A stretch of 64,000 nt of DNA from Cardinalis cardinalis (GCA_014549065.1 JACDOX010000007.1:1609621-1673620); one strand, 5' to 3'. Shown: positions 51,494-62,293, counted from the stretch's first letter. Made by a program: numbers and translations. Notes: generated by a model from the letters alone, not told the origin.

Positions 51494-53330
51494 GAAAAAG
51501 AGGTTAAAATAGCACCCAACTGTTACTTTTACACTTACAGAGATATCTCCATAGAGAATACAGCCCTATTTTCAGCTTTGCTGTTACCATCATAAAAAAC
51601 CTCCAAACCAACAAACAAACCCAAACCAAAAAACAGAAGTGAGAAATGCAGTGCTNGTATTTCTGCACTTCCTTGTGCAGTTGTTTAAAAATGTGTTAAC
51701 CATTCTGCTCCAGGCTACCACACCTAAATTTCAGCTTTTTTAACAGTATCAGATGAATACATGGTCTATACTCTGGAAATTGCGTGAGAATATAATCTTT
51801 TATTCAAAGTTTAAAACATAACTATTCAAGTTAATTATTTTATTTTATAAACTTGGTTAAAAAACTTGACATTATTGTAATATAAATAGAATGATTCTGT
51901 CTTGGGTNTGAATGTGTGTCTTTTGGTCATGTGAACTGCTGTTGCTGCGTATCTAAATACACCATTGGCCCCACAGCATTCCAATGAAAGTAAAATAACC
52001 ATTCATGTTATTNTGTAATGTACTTTGGTTGCTATAATTACATATAAGGAAGAATAAATAATGTCAAATCATTTTTTATCTCACCTATAATAGCTATATC
52101 AGAAATAGCTATCAAACCAAAGTGCACTGACTTGATGTTAAACTACAACAATCAGGAATTGTTTTTAGGTAACTAATATTTTTGCAACATCTACAGTCCA
52201 AGGAAAGAGAGTTTCAGATTAAACAAGAGAAAAGAAGATTTTGAAATACTGATTCTCTAATATTGATTTTAATATAATAGAAAAAAATGAAGACATGATC
52301 ACATTACTACTTCAAAATGTAACTCTGATTGTGCACTATTGCACTCTTGTATTTTTAGTCAATTTAATCTTAATTCATATTTATGCGATTGTTTTACTCT
52401 TCGGCATGAAAACAGATCAACTTTGTCAGCTTTGTTTCTTACATGAAAATAAGACTTTAATTTCTTCCCATTTTTATATATTTTGACATTTCTAAATGAT
52501 GAACAGTGGTTTCACACAAACCAGTTCTAATTCCTCTGCNGAAATTAACTATTCAGGGTCTCTTCCAGCTACCTGGCATGGGTACAAAGGGAACATGCTT
52601 TTGTTTTTGTGTCTGGACAGCTGTGGATATTGCTTATGATGTCCAGTCTTTCTNTCTGTTTGTCATAATGATATGCATACTAAATAACTAAATATTCACA
52701 ATTATGCATCAAAAATTCCCATTGAAATTCCAGAGATTTATTAATGTAAAAAATGTGTTCAGTAGATATTATTACACATATAATTTTCTTCAAAATATCT
52801 CCTTCCTCCTTTTTATGTTTATTGTTTTTCCTCTTGACAAGTTTGTACTTTAAAAATTTATAGTAATTTGAATTCTTAATTCCTGGGTGCAGAATGTAGT
52901 TATAAATGCCATTTTGTCTGTCATTTGGTGTGTTTTATTCTTAGTGCTGGTTTATTCATTAGCTAATCCATTGTGTGTGTTTCTGTGCTGTGTCATTGCT
53001 TTGAGCTAAAAACAATGCTTTCAGAGTTAGAAAATAACCAGGGTATATATTGATTGAAAAAGTAAACCCTTCCTATTTTCTGTGAGTGGACAGTAAATGA
53101 AGAGTGATTTTCGGTGTGGTTTGTTTTGTTCTGGCTAGAACAGTTGATGTCTTGTGTCTAAACCTCACTTAGCAGGAAATCTCCCCACTAGCAACTTGAA
53201 AGTCTTTTATAGTTTTGATGTGAAGTTTCCTCCTTCAAAGGCTAGGCAGATGCTGTGAGTTTGGACGATGCAAGTCAATACTCTTACAGCATATTTTTTT
53301 ATTTTTCTGTAATAACTGAGTCCTAAATAC

Positions 53331-53351
53331 TTGTTGTTGCTGCTGCTGCTG
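53331..53351. repeat. (TTG)3(CTG)4 trinucleotide repeat
   Basis: Three TTG units run into four CTG units before TAGCTTTC. On the minus strand this reads as a short Gln stretch in an otherwise unsupported frame. It is too short to count as an expanded repeat. Confidence 0.9.
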
Positions 53352-54848
53352 TAGCTTTCTTGTTTGGGNGTTTTTGTTAGNTTGTTTATTTTTGTTTTGT
53401 TTCCTTGAATAGGCGTCATGACTTTTTAATTTATTTTTATGGTATCTTATATTCACTTTCAGAGTTCATGAGCCAGACTAATCCAAGTCCAGACACAGGA
53501 TTGAAATGACCTTGTGTACCAGGCATTTTCCATTTGCACACCTGATTGAGAGAAATGGCTGTGACTGAGGACCTCTTACAGATCATGGCAATCAAACATG
53601 TGAGCTGGCCCTCAGGATATCCTGAGGCTAAAGGAAAGAATTCCTGAGAAATTTGCCTTGGAGTGATTAAAATAAAATGTTTGCAGAGAATTACTTTCCC
53701 AGTGAAAAGGTAGGTTTACTGGTAATAGAGCTTGACAGGCATTTGCTTTTGCTGGTGATTATGAACATGTACCATATGGCCAGATGCAGTCACTTTGCAT
53801 TCACTTGCTGCAATGATTGAAAAATTAATTTTGATATCCAAAGACCTGCAACTGACAGCTTTCTAATGATGAGTGATGTGGCTATATAAAATTGCCTAAA
53901 AAATATTTCTTGAGTTCTGATCTTCTGATTCATGTCTTTTTGTTTACTGAAATATTGCTTTTTACAGTGTCACTGTGCATATTGCCAAAATGATTCTGCC
54001 ACTGATCACTGAAGCTGTGTTTTTTATGTTTTTAATTAGTATAAATTGTATTATATCATCTTGGAATTTACCCAGGAGGGGCTGAGAGCANTGCATTTTG
54101 GGTAAAGATATTCAGTATTTAATCAGTCCGTAGTAAAAGTATATAAAGAACTTAATTTCCCTAAGTTTACAATCCAGTTGTTAATCATCAAAGCTATTCA
54201 GTTTTCTTGATTTCTTTGTGTTTTTCCAAAACAACATTAAATATTTCCACTTATTTTAACTTCAGTTCTATTTCCCCACGAGTAGAAAAGTGAGTATGAT
54301 CTGAGGTTCTTATTGCCATCACAGGTGCTATTGTTATCCTAGGTAAGACTCTTGGACTTTTGCTTTGAGTAAGATAGTTTTACATATTGAACTGAAAATA
54401 AACAAACATGAATAATGTCTATACTCCAACCATAATGGAAATCTGTCATGCTCTGGTAGTGGAAAATAAGCAGTCTCTCTAACATGAACGCACCTAAGAT
54501 TAATGCACTAAANGTAAGATTAATAACCAGAATTTCTGTGCTGAGAAGGCAAGGTACCACTGTAACATCAGCAACTCCTGCCTCAGGTTGCCTAGACAGC
54601 TACTGAAGAGTTTTGCCATCCCTGAACTTTGCAAGGAGAGGCAGCAGCATGACAAGAATCTTCAGAAGAGGCCAGGGACGCTGGACAGCAATCTGGAACC
54701 TGAGTAATTATGATACCATTGCAGAGAAGGGAAAACAGCTCTCTGGAATGCACAGTCCTCTGTTCTAGGAAGCCTTGGCAATACCTGAGATGGAGTACTT
54801 TGTCCTGTTCAGCAAGNGTGAATGGGCAGAGCTTTAGGAAATGTGATT

Positions 54849-55906
54849 TGTGTTGGGTTTGTATGGCCGGGTTTCAATAGTGTGNGGGCTACAGGGGTGN
54901 CTTGTGTGAGAATCTGACAGAAGCTTCCTCCACATCCAGCAGATCCAATGCCAGCTGGCTTCAAGATGGACCTGNCACTGGCCAATCNGAGATGCTGGTT
55001 AATGCCTCTCTGATAACATATTTAAGGAGAAAAGAAAGTTGTTGTGCAGATGTAGCTGTGGCCAGAGAAGAGCAGGGTGAGAACAAGTGAGAGGAGAAAC
55101 TGTGGGGGCACCAAGGTCAGTGGAGAGGGAGGAGGAGNAGGAGGTGCTCCAGGNGCTGCAACTGAGATGCCCCTGCAGCCCANGGTGAAAACCATGGTGA
55201 GGCAGTTGTGCCCCTGCAGCACAAGGGGGACAGATCCACTGTGGAGACCTGTGCTGGATCAGGTGGACACTCAAGAGAAGGCTGTGGACCCGTGGAAAAC
55301 CAGTGTCAGANCAGGTTCCTGGCAATGACCTGCAGACCTGTGGAGAGAGGACCCCATNCTGGAACAGGTTTCCTGGTAGGGCTTGTGACCCTGTGGATGA
55401 CCCATATTGGAGCAGGCTGTGCTTGAAGGACTGCATCCCATGGAAGAGTCACCTATATTGCAGCAGCTCATGAAGAACTGTATCCCATGGGATGGACTCA
55501 TGTTGGAGAAGTTCATGGAGAGCTGTCTCCTGTGCAGTTCTGGAGCAGTGGGAAGGTTCTTCTCCCTAAGCAGCAAGAGAAACAACCTGTGATGAACTTA
55601 CCATAACCTCCATTCCCTGTCTCACTGCACAACAGACTGCAGGGGTAGGAGGTATAGCTGGGAAGGAGGGAGACGTGGGGAGAAGGTGTTTTAAAGATTT
55701 ATTTTACTTCTCATTATCCTGCTCTGATTTTGTTAGTAATAAATTCAANCAATGCCCCCAACTCAAGTCTGTTTTGGAGCATAGTATTTGAAGCATGACT
55801 TCTCCTAGTCCTTATCTCGACCCATGAATCCCACACTGAATTTTCTCTGCCCTNCTCAGTTGTAGAGGGGAGTGATAGATANGCTTTGGTGGGTNCCTGG
55901 TGTCCA
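54849..55906 (+). mobile_element. Endogenous retrovirus LTR, full-length or nearly so
   Basis: It starts TGTGTTGGGTTTGTATGGCC and runs through AATGCCAGCTGGCTTCAAGA and TGATAACATATTTAAGGAGA (TATA-like TATTTAAG at 55019-55026). The family's characteristic repeated GTGGA..CC and ATCCCATGG blocks follow, then GATGAACTTACCATAACCTC, the polyadenylation signal AATAAA at 55738-55743, and CTTTGGTGGGTNCCTGGTGT at the end. I recognise this as a widespread bird LTR. The last 30 bases of the family, with its closing ACA, are not recognisable. No primer-binding site or gag/pol follows. Fourteen N's fall inside, more than in typical flanking sequence. Open frames on both strands here are artefacts. Confidence 0.82.
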
Positions 55907-57895
55907 AAAAAGGAGATCAAATAAACTGGGATTTTTTGAAACAGGGAGACATGAGTACAACTTCCTGAGNCTCCAGATGTACAGAATTACTATGTTCATT
56001 TTGGCCCAAAGATTTTTTTCTGCGTTTTAGTATATCAGAATGGATGTAAAATATACATACTATACAGTAATTTACTATTAAGCCCAAGGGTTTTTTCCTA
56101 AATGCACGTCTGTGAATATATTCATACTACTTGCAAAAATTATAATTTTTCTATCAAGTCATCAAAAAGTGAGGGCACTGTATTTTATTTATTCAGAGAT
56201 TTTAGTCTCCTACTTTTCTGACTGCTAACAGCCCCAAATGCCACTCAGTTGTAAGAGAAGCTACTAATAAAGATCAGAATTTTNAAAAATATTTTGGCTG
56301 TGGAGTGAAAATTAGACAGTCATTATGAAGGTGGATGTGGGAGGACAAAGAGTGAAGGAGAGAAAATGTGAGATTCAGCAATGTTCTGACAAGAAAGTGA
56401 TTGCGTAGGTGGACTTCTAGAGGCTTGTCTGAATATTACCTGTGCAGTGGGTTCCTGATGGGAATGACAGAATTCATTTCAGTGTCTAACATGGGAAGGG
56501 TAAAGAAAAAGAAGGAGAGGAAAAAAAAAAAGGCTTCATTCATTAATCAGCTTGTTAGACAAGAGGATCTGCTCTATAATGAGCTGCCTTTGAAATCTAT
56601 GGAAAGAATTGGAAATAGTTTTACTAAAGAAGACTGATAGCTTAATATGAAATGCAGCACATTGGGCATTTTGTCACCAAAATGTGATGGCCAGAATTTG
56701 GGGGCTAGTAACANGACATTTATTTGGTGCTATAGTGTTGCATGAAATAGTCATGATACAGCAGATTATTTCAGGAAACTACNAATAGAATTAAACAGGA
56801 GGTGATTTGGTCACTACTTAAGTCTATCTTTTACACTCTTGAGAAGTTAGAGTGAAGGTATGTACACTTCCATTACCTGTGGTCATTCTGAGCTCTGAGC
56901 TATTCTGCTCCCAGAGTAACTGGATATGTATGCAAGTCTGAGAGATGAACACTGGAATTATCTTAAGAGTTCTTCATAAAACTGAAAATTTGATGTAATA
57001 ATATATATATATATATGCATACATATATGTTGCATATACATTGACTCTTAAAAAATTTATCCCCATGAAGAACACTATATATTTAGTAGCTGAAAATGCA
57101 CAAATATTTTCCATTCAAGACTAACAAAAAATTTTCAACTACNTTTTCTTTTTAAATATTGTATAATATTTAATAAAATACTGCATTATCTGAACTGATC
57201 CTTGTGACTAAAGAGGGGTGATCATATGATCTGGCTGATGTACAATCAAATTGCCAGTCTGCTGTCTAAGTTTCATGAGCAACATAGACTGTGTGGATGA
57301 AAGCAATTCTTCAATGGAATTAACAAATATGGAAAACACACCTCCAATTTAGATGGAGTGGAATTACAGATACTGAAAGGGACTAGAGGGCTACATTTAT
57401 TTTAAGGTAGAAGTGGACTTGGAAAATATAATGGCACATCCTAGCATCTGAGATAATTTAGACTGTGGGGTACAAACAGGCACTGTTTTCAGGGGTGTTA
57501 ATCAGAGAACTGCAACAGTGAAAATTTGTGTCTGTGTCTTCCCAATTAAAGATTTTTTTTTTATGTTATAATGGAACTTTATGTATCATTTTTGTTTAGA
57601 AAAAAAATTCCCACAAGGAGATANAGTTACTAACACTTGGTGCATCTACGTACTCAGAGCAAAAAANATTTCTTTTTCAATAAAACATATTGAAACACTT
57701 CTATAGCAAGAGATGGTCATTTGTAGATGCAGCCTTTTTCATTATTAAATGCCAGAAGCTATGTAAGTAGAATTTTTATTCTTCCCTTATTCATTCCAGT
57801 ATCAGCCTTGTCTTCTCTTGCCTAGCTTTCCACCACATTTTAACTTTCAGTGCAGAAGTATGGTGCCATAAATGCTGAGAACTGCAAGAGTGAAG
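55907..57895. other. Non-coding stretch between two LTRs of one family
   Basis: Ordinary AT-rich DNA. No retroviral gag, pol or env text, primer-binding site or polypurine tract is seen, so the two LTRs are not simply the ends of one intact provirus. A frame at 56401-56637 ends in a Lys-rich A-run and is not supported. Confidence 0.45.
57000..57040. repeat. (TA)n microsatellite, imperfect
   Basis: A TA run to about 57016 is followed by GCATACATATATGTTGCATA. It is short and imperfect. Confidence 0.85.
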
Positions 57896-58240
57896 TGTAT
57901 GAGGGTTGTGTGGCAAGACTTTGGTAGAGGAGAGCTCCAGAGGTGACTTCTGTGAGAAAATGTCAGAAGNTTCCCTCAGTTCTGACAGGGCCAATGTCAG
58001 CTGGCTCCAGGACAGACCCACTGCTGNCCAATCTGAGTCCATCAGCGATGGTGGTGGTGCCTTTGGGATAGCATAGGTAAATAGGGGAAGAAGGAGAGAG
58101 AGGAAGTGTTCCAAGTGCCAGGGTAAAGTTCTGTGTTGTTTAGGAAGTTCAGGAGTGAAGGGAGACCACAAGGCCTCCCTGAACCACAGAGAGCATGAGG
58201 AAATATCTTCAAAGGAGGATTGCACGGAGTCAGCCCCACA
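57896..58240 (+). mobile_element. Partial LTR, same family as 54849-55906
   Basis: GAGGGTTGTGTGGCAAGACT, TCAGAAGNTTCCCTCAGTTC, GCCAATGTCAGCTGGCTCCA and CCAATCTGAGTCCATCAGCG follow the 5' part of the LTR at 54849 in order and in the same orientation. A GAGGAAGTGTTCCAAGTGCC block corresponds to GAGGAGGTGCTCCAGG of that LTR. The TATA region is altered (ATAGGTAAATAGGGG). The 3' half, with the polyadenylation signal, is missing or unrecognisable, so the end coordinate is approximate. The copy is more diverged than its neighbour, which points to an older insertion. The 144-codon minus-strand frame here is not a gene. Confidence 0.65.
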
Positions 58241-59815
58241 TGTAGTAGGACTTCTTTGTAATCAGAGTGCCAGGCTCTGTGGATGATACTGGCTGAAAGC
58301 TGTGTGTGCTGAGCATTGCATGTGACAGTCCATTATCCCAGTGGCTCTTAGCCTAGCTGAGAGGGCAGCAGTCAATGGAGAGGTGATTTTTGGCAATTCT
58401 GATGTGTTTTAAACCATTACTGAATCCTTTTATCCAAAGCTGTATCACAGCTCTGTCAATCAATCTGTACGACGCTGTCTCTGTGCAAAGCCTTAGNGGA
58501 CAGCTGTCTCTCAGTATCAAAGTGTTTCCTGAAAGAAGACAATCATTTGTACAAAATAGAGATGTCCTGAGCGTTAATCCTGTCTGTTCTGCAATACAGA
58601 ACAGAGCTGATGGCAAAACTGATGGTTTAGTGTCTGCTGGCTGCACAAAGCAGCACTGGGTTAAGGTGACNCTACACTGCCTTATAACTGGCATGGTTTA
58701 GTGCCCTCAATGCAAACTGCTTCCTAAAACCAAAGCATGCTTTTCTTGTATAGAAGCATCACCCATAGAATCTACATATGTATGTTTTAATTTTTTAGAT
58801 ACACTTCCCTCATGTTTAAGGAAGCTTGAAAATGTTGTTCTTTGCCACAGGGTTTCTGGCCATCCAGGCTGTGCTGGGAGAGGCAGTCTGCAAGGATTAC
58901 CTGTGCAAGAGCTCTGGAATTGGCAAGGTGACACACTGAATATGTAGAAATCACAAGAACTGCCCTGTCAGTTGAAAGACTCTTGCTTGGGTACTTCAAA
59001 ACACCAAACAACTCTCATCTTGATTAGTTAGAAGTTATCATTAGATCTATCTGTCAATAGGACTACTTTAGTATGACTTCCAGAAACTAGAAAAATTAAG
59101 TNCAGAGAAATTATTCTTCCACCTAAAAATATGGCTTATAATAAAAAACTTGGAAAATAACTTCGTAATTTTTCATGTCTCTCAATTCCCTCTATTTATC
59201 TCTTCTAAGGAAAATACATAGCATTTTTAAAAAATACTTTGTCAAGTAAAGGTGCCAGAGAAACACTTTGTTAAGCATTAAGAAAACCAAATCTTATTTA
59301 TTCTGAAAGCAAAATGAATCTTTATTGGTTCAGTTTTGGCTGTGATTATTCTGTAAAACAGGTTTAATTCTGTAAAACAGAATGCTGGTATGACAAGTAC
59401 AAGAAAACATTCATCTGCTCTACTTAAACAGGAAAAAAATGGTATGGATTTCAGTGCATGTTGATATAAATTATGCTAATTCATCCTTCAGAGGGATAAT
59501 TTATTTATGTGACCATGTATTCAAAACTTCACTTGATGCATAAATATACTATTATGCACTGCAGATGTCCCTTGTGTCTGACGATGGTGTTAAAACCAAC
59601 AAATAGCAATTATCTAAGCAGATGCATTTTATGCATACAGTGTAGGCCCTCAAATTTGAATCCAAAATGAAATCTTTCACAGTGTTTTCCTAGTGTTTTC
59701 ACAGTGGTTTCCTAGTCTTCTTCTTTTGACAGNGTCATGGTAGGAAATTAGAAATTCTATGCTACAGATACTAATTACACCAATCAGAAGTACAGTGTTG
59801 CACATGCTATTTTAG
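58241..59815. other. Non-coding stretch without recognised elements
   Basis: It includes open frames on both strands at 58353-58701 that overlap each other, contain N's and have no recognisable residues. The short direct repeat ATTCTGTAAAACAG occurs at 59348-59361 and 59367-59380. Confidence 0.4.
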
Positions 59816-60029
59816 TCTGTGCTTTGCGGGGAACGCCTGTTTGGAAGCACAGGTTAAACTCTCAAAATCTTAATAATTACTGGGACAAGGGTGGCAGTTA
59901 CAAAGATAATCCACATTTAAATAAGACATTGTTCAACATTCAGACACCTCTAGCAGAGATCCCTCTAACGCTTGAGGACATACAGGAAAAACAGAACTTA
60001 ATTGGAAAACAAGTTGGACTGAAGAGTAG
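59816..60029 (+). CDS. Candidate internal coding exon, unassigned
   Basis: The frame is open from 59752 to 60030 (93 codons), and the in-frame TAA sits directly in a GTAAAA donor (GAGTAG then GTAAAATATG). An acceptor-like GCTATTTTAG ends at 59815, though its pyrimidine tract is poor. The exon would be 214 nt, ending in phase 2. The peptide has a protein-like, low-redundancy make-up: RGTPVWKHRLNSQNLNNYW early, then PLAEIPLTLEDIQEKQNLIG. It has no membrane segment or signal peptide. It is free of N's. I do not recognise a family. The WKHRL and WDKGG spacing recalls small ciliary microtubule proteins, but that is only an impression. It lies between two LTRs. Confidence 0.3.
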
Positions 60030-60689
60030 GTAAAATATGTAAATTCACTTTTATTCTTCTAATTTAATCTCTTGAGTCTAAGTTTCAAATTGGCATATGA
60101 AAATAAAGCTATAATCAGTAAAATATCAATATGCATATTTAACACTAAGTAAAAGTTCTTATACTTGAAGCAACTTGAGTATAAATGTCTCCAATAGGCA
60201 TTTAATTTAAATTTAGGGAGACAGCTCCTCTGCTAATTAGAAACCCATAGACTGGTAGAAGTGTAGCTATCAAACATTAGTACAGTGCTTACAAATGACT
60301 AGTTCAGTAGTCATGTAATCAGCTCAAAGTTATATAAGCAGTAAAATTTCATGTCCTCAGGGATTTCTTAAAATTTCTTTGCACTTTTTTACTTTTGTTT
60401 TTCATGAGAGCTTCTACAAATCTTGAGTACTATGTATTAAACAGAATATAGAGAGCATGAGTTTGTCTTCTTGTGCTTAAGTATATCAGTATTTCAAAAA
60501 AGGCCTCACAGTACATGGAATGTATTTAATGTGTAGCAATGAACTATTAGTACCTTTATGTTTCAGTCAACGCATTAATCTACTCCTTAATCTAGTTTAC
60601 TTTTTTTTTTTAGTAAAAATTTTCAGCAGATCTTCAAGATCCATAAAAAAGGAAAAGAANAAATCATCAGATGCTGTCATAGAACCATA
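60030..60689. other. Non-coding spacer
   Basis: AT-rich stretch between the candidate exon and the next LTR. Nothing is recognised in it. Confidence 0.4.
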
Positions 60690-61216
60690 TGCTGGTTTCA
60701 GTTGGGGTAGAGTTAATTTTCTTTATAGTGGCTAGATCACAGCTATGTTTTGGATTTGGGCTGAGCACAGGGCTGACAATACAGAGATGTTTTTGTTATT
60801 GCTAAACAGGGCTTGCACAGAGCCAAGGCCTTTTCTGCTTTCATACAGCCACNCTGGCAAGGATGTTGGGGGTTCATGGGAGGTTGGGAGGACACCATTG
60901 GGCAGGTGACCCAAAGTNACATTCCAGACCATATGGCGNTGTGTCAGTGTATAAAATGGGGAAAGAAGGAAGAAGGGGAGGTATGGCATTGGTCAGCAGG
61001 GCATAGAGAAATTGCACTGTACATCACTTGCTTGTTATTATTTATCCTTATTACTGCATTTTACAGTTATTTTCTGTTATTAAATTGTTCTTATTTCAAG
61101 ATAGAAGCTTTACTTTGATTCTCCTCCCCATTCCACTGNGGTGATGGGGAGGAGAGGGCAGTGTTGAGCAAGTGGCTGTGTGGTGCTTAATCTCCAACTG
61201 AGTTTAAATCATGACA
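60690..61216 (+). mobile_element. Endogenous retrovirus LTR (solo) with intact TATA box
   Basis: It starts TGCTGGTTTCAGTTGGGGTA and continues AGAGTTAATTTTCTTTATAG, CTATGTTTTGGATTTGGGCT, GCCAAGGCCTTTTCTGCTTT and CATTCCAGACCATATGG. A TATAAAAT box lies at 60950-60957 and a polyadenylation signal ATTAAA at 61079-61084. It then reads GATTCTCCTCCCCATTCCAC and ends GAGTTTAAATCATGACA. I recognise it as a common bird LTR in plus orientation, 527 bp. No target-site duplication is visible (CCATA before, GCAGG after), so one end may have been altered or the insertion may be old. No proviral genes adjoin it. Confidence 0.85.
60950..60957 (+). promoter_or_regulatory. TATA box of the LTR promoter
   Basis: TATAAAAT in the context CAGTGTATAAAATGGGGAAA, in the position expected for the U3 promoter of this LTR. 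The polyadenylation signal about 130 bp downstream is consistent with a U3-R-U5 layout. Present activity is unknown. Confidence 0.6.
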
Positions 61217-61605
61217 GCAGGAAACAGAGAGTTATTTACCTGTCCCTCATTTCCCATCAATTTCCAGCAGAAAGACATCAGAGATGTGGAGAGCAATAGC
61301 ATGTTAGAACTGACTCCCAAGCATGCTGTATTATGCCTACAGTTGAATTCAGCACAGTCTAAAAGGCACAGAATTTCTATTCATGTATACACAGATGACA
61401 TTCCAAGGCACAGTGTGGTTTAGTGGTAAATGCAATGCACCTGTGGAGCACAGTGATGANAGGGTTTGCAAATAACTTTCCTTGAAGGGAGAGATCCACT
61501 ATGTTTGGCAAGGTCCATAATGAGAAACAATGACTCACTTCCATTCACCACTATCAATCTCCCAGATGCAGTTACATGTCATGGTTATACAGGGAATATG
61601 CCAAA
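61217..61605. other. Non-coding spacer after the LTR
   Basis: A 70-codon frame at 61211-61423 begins in the LTR's final bases. An acceptor-like TTTCCAGCAG precedes 61271, but the frame it would give does not continue from the candidate exon at 59816. Not called a gene. Confidence 0.4.
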
Positions 61606-61652
61606 TATATGCATGCATATACATACATATATATATATGCATATATATATAC
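61606..61652. repeat. Imperfect TA/CATA microsatellite
   Basis: ATATATGCATGCATATACAT is followed by runs of ATATATAT, ending before CTCTCTGG. It produces Ile/Tyr/His-rich frames that are not genes. Confidence 0.85.
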
Positions 61653-61820
61653 TCTCTGGATGGTCTGAACAGGAGCAGTCATCACTGGTGTTGGTCTCTA
61701 GTCTGCTTGAATATCATTAAAAAAGGAAGACAATTTTAGATGGTGCACAGTTGAATAATTACATCTGAAAATGTATCTTTCTTTATATTCTAGTACTTCT
61801 TACTTAACTTCTGGTGTGCT

Positions 61821-62044
61821 AGAGAGAGAAGGAAGAAAAGGAAAAGGAAAAGGAAAAGAAAGGAAGGAAGGAAGGAAGGAAGGAAGGAAGGAAGGAAGGA
61901 AGGAAGGAAGGAAGGAAGGAAGGAAGGAAGGAAGGAAGGGAAAGAAAGAGAAAGAAAGGAAGAAAGACAAAGAAGGAGGAAAGGAAGAAAGAAAGGAAGA
62001 AAGAAAGAGAGAGAAAGAGGGAGAAAGAAAGAAAGAAAAAGAGG
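61821..62044. repeat. Long homopurine GGAA/GAAA tract
   Basis: The plus strand is pure purine from 61821 to 61967 (147 nt). A single C at 61968 is followed by another 76 nt of purine to 62044. The core (about 61858-61938) is an uninterrupted AAGG tetranucleotide array of about 20 units. Its edges are AAAAGG and AAAG variants. Lys/Glu/Arg-rich frames on the plus strand and Phe/Leu/Ser-rich frames on the minus strand are translations of it. Such mirror-symmetric purine tracts can form triplex DNA and are often length-variable. Confidence 0.97.
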
Positions 62045-62234
62045 TTTTGTGGTTTTCTTTTCCCTCACTTTTTCTCACACTGGGCGGCATCTCTGAACTC
62101 ATACATGAGTGGTAATGAAGTATGATAAGGCAGAGTTTGTTACAGCTTGTACTCTTTTAGGAGGAAAGGAAACAGGGATAGAACTGGGTCTCCCATCTTC
62201 AGCTCCTGAGACTATGAAATTATACCCAGTGCTT

Positions 62235-62260
62235 TAATAATAATAATAATAATATTATTA
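62235..62260. repeat. (AAT)n trinucleotide repeat
   Basis: Six to seven AAT units turn into the inverse ATTATTA, so the end of the run is also palindromic (AATAATATTATT). An A-run follows. Confidence 0.9.
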
Positions 62261-62293
62261 AAAAAACCCCTACACAGTCTGCATTTTAGTATT

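Larger units (their letters stand above)
40186..54848. other. Long AT-rich non-coding stretch (about 14.7 kb)
   Basis: No CR1, LTR, coding exon or RNA gene is recognised anywhere in this interval, and open frames rarely exceed 80 codons. It is dominated by A/T runs, with a few perfect inverted repeats, an A-rich run at 51479-51493, a TTG/CTG repeat at 53331-53351 and a cluster of ambiguous bases at 44367-44680. The section from about 54560 to 54848 is less AT-rich and could be a decayed repeat I do not know. Confidence 0.5.

Noticed and set aside
54999..55436. 145-codon minus-strand open frame and its plus-strand counterparts
   Set aside because: All fall within the LTR at 54849-55906, whose GC-rich repeated blocks keep several frames open by chance.
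57791..58225. 144-codon minus-strand open frame
   Set aside because: It lies across the partial LTR at 57896-58240 in antisense and contains N's. No protein family is recognisable.
54849..58240. Interpretation as one provirus bounded by two LTRs
   Set aside because: No gag, pol, env, primer-binding site or polypurine tract is visible between them, and the second LTR is truncated and more diverged.
58353..58701. Overlapping frames on both strands, with a peptide faintly similar to one at 427-639
   Set aside because: The shared GL.N.LK.IRI pattern is short, the nucleotide sequences do not align beyond it, and neither has splice support. Chance or a very old repeat is more likely.
61211..61423. 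70-codon frame after the LTR, considered as the exon following 59816-60029
   Set aside because: Joining at the acceptors before 61268 or 61271 puts the reading into another frame with an early stop, so it does not extend the candidate exon.
61771..62115. Lys/Glu/Arg-rich 114-codon frame and its Phe/Leu/Pro/Ser-rich antisense frames
   Set aside because: They are direct translations of the GGAA/GAAA purine tract, which has no stop codons in these frames.
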